This document shows positions 50,790-51,914 of a stretch of DNA of 51,914 bases, piece after piece (within the stretch, counting starts at the first letter, position 1; each line of letters begins with the position of its first letter). The translations under genes were made by a program, and so were the position numbers. This DNA comes from Candidatus Poribacteria bacterium (lineage in GTDB: Bacteria; Poribacteria; WGA-4E; WGA-3G), in NCBI GenBank assembly GCA_022828145.1, contig JAJEJA010000056.1, forward strand, positions 1 through 51,914, read 5' to 3'. Below the pieces are notes generated by a model. It made no database searches. It was not told the origin of the DNA and saw only the letters and a program-made list of their open reading frames with translations.

Positions 50790-51437
50790 TTAAAGACATC
50801 CCCCAACCCACAAAACACCACGCCGAATTATTTCCTGAAAACTCGGATTTTGAAGCACAGTCAAATCGTGTCCTAATGCAAAATAGAAAACCCGACCCGC
50901 TCCGTAATTGTGGTGGAATGCCATGACATGTGTCTCATCTTTGGTGTGATCATACGCCGACATCAGATGATGTGAAGTTTCTGGATTGTGCTTCAGATAA
51001 TAGAGTTCATCTACCACCTCAAAATCTTCCAGACCTTGCGTAATCGGATGTTCAGTGTTACCTATATTAACGGTAAACGTCATATAAGGACTATGACCAT
51101 TGAAGAAGCCGTTCAGCATCTCATGATACGGTTCTGATTCTCTGAAAGAAGCTGCAGCGGTGTGCAGTCCATAGAATCCCCCACCTGCTCGTATGTAGTT
51201 TAGCAGACCGGTCTCTTGTGCCGCTGTAAGTTCTCCCACATCTGTATAGAAAAGGACAACGTTATATGCATCAAGACCATCCGCAAGCACCTCATAATCC
51301 CGCGAAAAGTCAGCAGTAATACCATCTTCGTCATTTAGAATTGCAGTAACGAACTTTCCATTCGCTACATGGGCGTGGTATTTACCTTCTGTGCCAACAA
51401 ATACAAGTGCAAATACATGTGAATTTAGTTTCTCCAT
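50790..51437 (-). CDS. ThuA-domain protein
   Basis: A 215-residue protein with the ThuA (trehalose-utilisation-like, class I glutamine amidotransferase) fold: Y-N-V-V-L-F-Y-T-D-V-G, I-R-A-G-G-G-F-Y-G-L-H-T-A-A-A-S-F, H-P-I-T-Q-G-L, and G-R-V-F-Y-F-A-L-G-H-D. Such domains are widespread in sugar-related loci of marine bacteria, with unknown chemistry. The ATG at 51437 has no ribosome site, because the end of an IscB element lies within ten bases upstream; the original 5' region may have been displaced. Confidence 0.85.
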   Translation of the reverse strand: MEKLNSHVFALVFVGTEGKYHAHVANGKFVTAILNDEDGITADFSRDYEVLADGLDAYNVVLFYTDVGELTAAQETGLLNYIRAGGGFYGLHTAAASFRESEPYHEMLNGFFNGHSPYMTFTVNIGNTEHPITQGLEDFEVVDELYYLKHNPETSHHLMSAYDHTKDETHVMAFHHNYGAGRVFYFALGHDLTVLQNPSFQEIIRRGVLWVGGCL

Positions 51438-51446
51438 CAAATTATT

Positions 51447-51489
51447 CGGGCAGGGGACACCGCAGCTTTAGCTCGGTGGGGAATGCCCG
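51447..51489 (-). mobile_element. terminal hairpin of the IscB element
   Basis: CGGGCA (51447-51452) pairs with TGCCCG (51484-51489), inside it CACCG (51458-51462) with CGGTG (51474-51478), and AGC/GCT around TTTA. A subterminal hairpin with a CTTTAGC centre is characteristic of IS200/IS605-type ends. It lies three bases beyond the iscB stop codon. Confidence 0.55.
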
Positions 51490-51492
51490 CTC

Positions 51493-51914
51493 CTATCTGT
51501 ATTGAAAGTTTAGTTTTGTGAGGATACAAAAACTCTCATATTTCGCTCCTCTAACAACCCGCTTACCACTTGAAATTTCACTTAGGTTCAGTCCGCCTCT
51601 TGTGTCAAACCCTGTCACGCGTAGCAATCCGTGTTTGACATGTTTCACAAGTGTGTTCTTGACAATCCCCAAACACATCGTACCACCATACCGTGGTCTT
51701 TTGCCGCCTTTTTGCGGGTTCTGTCGGTGCAACTCACGCCTTCTAATCGGTATCGGTGAAATGCTGAATATATCCTTGTTGTCAGGACTCGCATCACCAC
51801 CAACAATATGATAGGCTAAACACCAACTATCCACACAATGTGCCTCAAAGATTGCTGATAGTTTCTGCTTCGATTTCTTGAGACCGAGACTGTCTCTGAT
51901 CGCTTTTGTTTCCC
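51493..51914 (-). CDS. iscB: IscB RNA-guided nuclease, C-terminal part (runs off window)
   Basis: The last 140 residues of an IscB-type protein; the 5' part lies beyond the window end. RuvC-III is visible as E-A-H-C-V-D-S-W (His and Asp), then S-P-I-P-I-R-R-R-E-L-H-R-Q-N-P-Q-K-G-G-K-R (split only by reading) and R-Y-G-G-T, the basic linker conserved in the family, then the C-terminal TAM-interacting region with V-K-H-x-K-H-G. The frame is open to the window edge. IscB is the ancestor of Cas9, carried by IS200/IS605-like elements and guided by an omega RNA encoded 5' of the gene, thus outside this window. Confidence 0.88.
   Translation of the reverse strand, partial: ETKAIRDSLGLKKSKQKLSAIFEAHCVDSWCLAYHIVGGDASPDNKDIFSISPIPIRRRELHRQNPQKGGKRPRYGGTMCLGIVKNTLVKHVKHGLLRVTGFDTRGGLNLSEISSGKRVVRGAKYESFCILTKLNFQYR

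Overview
The window is a piece of a moderately AT-rich bacterial chromosome. Housekeeping operons (F-type ATP synthase, glnA-glnB, rimP-nusA-infB-rbfA-ribF) are interleaved with toxin-antitoxin pairs, a probable defence island, and many single genes of families that are abundant in Candidatus Poribacteria and related marine or sponge-associated lineages: two phytanoyl-CoA dioxygenase-like (PhyH) genes plus a remnant, a DUF3179 protein, a ThuA-domain protein, a PorV/PorQ-like outer-membrane protein and Uma2. The Poribacteria-like assignment is an inference from gene content and protein style. No rRNA gene is present. A PorV-like barrel and a SPOR domain point to a two-membrane envelope. TGA is used as an ordinary stop throughout.

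Layout. 0.1-1.7 kb: a VapBC-type pair with a good sigma70 promoter, then a small membrane protein whose promoter spacer carries a palindrome. 1.8-12.0 kb: a complete ATP synthase cluster, atpZ, atpI-atpZ fusion, atpI, atpB, atpE, atpF, atpH, [DNA methyltransferase], atpA, atpG, atpD, [retropepsin-like protease], atpC. The c subunit carries residues that match Na+-binding rings. 12.0-14.6 kb: HicAB, a decayed duplicate of the atpC 3' end, a Uma2 gene, a two-gene unit of unknown function, and nested direct repeats. 14.6-18.2 kb (minus strand): GNAT, PhyH, a PhyH remnant, a TIM-barrel-like protein and an M42 peptidase. 18.2-28.0 kb: Fic protein behind a duplicated palindrome, several small proteins, an AT-rich HEPN-like protein, a complete type III restriction-modification system, and a SEFIR-domain protein split by a homopolymer frameshift. 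28.1-31 kb: a DUF3179 gene with an in-frame TGA exactly where the family's CxxC motif has its first Cys (candidate selenoprotein or fresh pseudogene) and a collagen-like insert; then a PhyH-SDR pair. 31-40 kb: PorV/FlgD-Ig/SPOR protein, amidohydrolase, VWA protein, GT-C-like membrane protein, def, larE, glcF. 40-43 kb: dcd (apparently leaderless) and glnA-glnB behind a sigma54 -24/-12 promoter. 43-50.7 kb: rimP-nusA-rnpM-infB-ylxP-rbfA-nrnA-ribF with an attenuator-like leader; truB is absent between nrnA and ribF. 50.8-51.9 kb: a ThuA protein whose 5' side abuts the end of an IscB element that runs off the window.

The intergenic DNA holds short palindromic repeats of a recognisable design. 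They share a flank (GTAGTA or GTAGGAG) and usually a loop containing CTCCG, while the stem sequence changes with compensating bases. At two loci the copies lie between direct repeats whose start-to-start distance is 67 bp. These elements, the TGA-containing DUF3179 gene and the modified ATP synthase operon are the most interesting observations.
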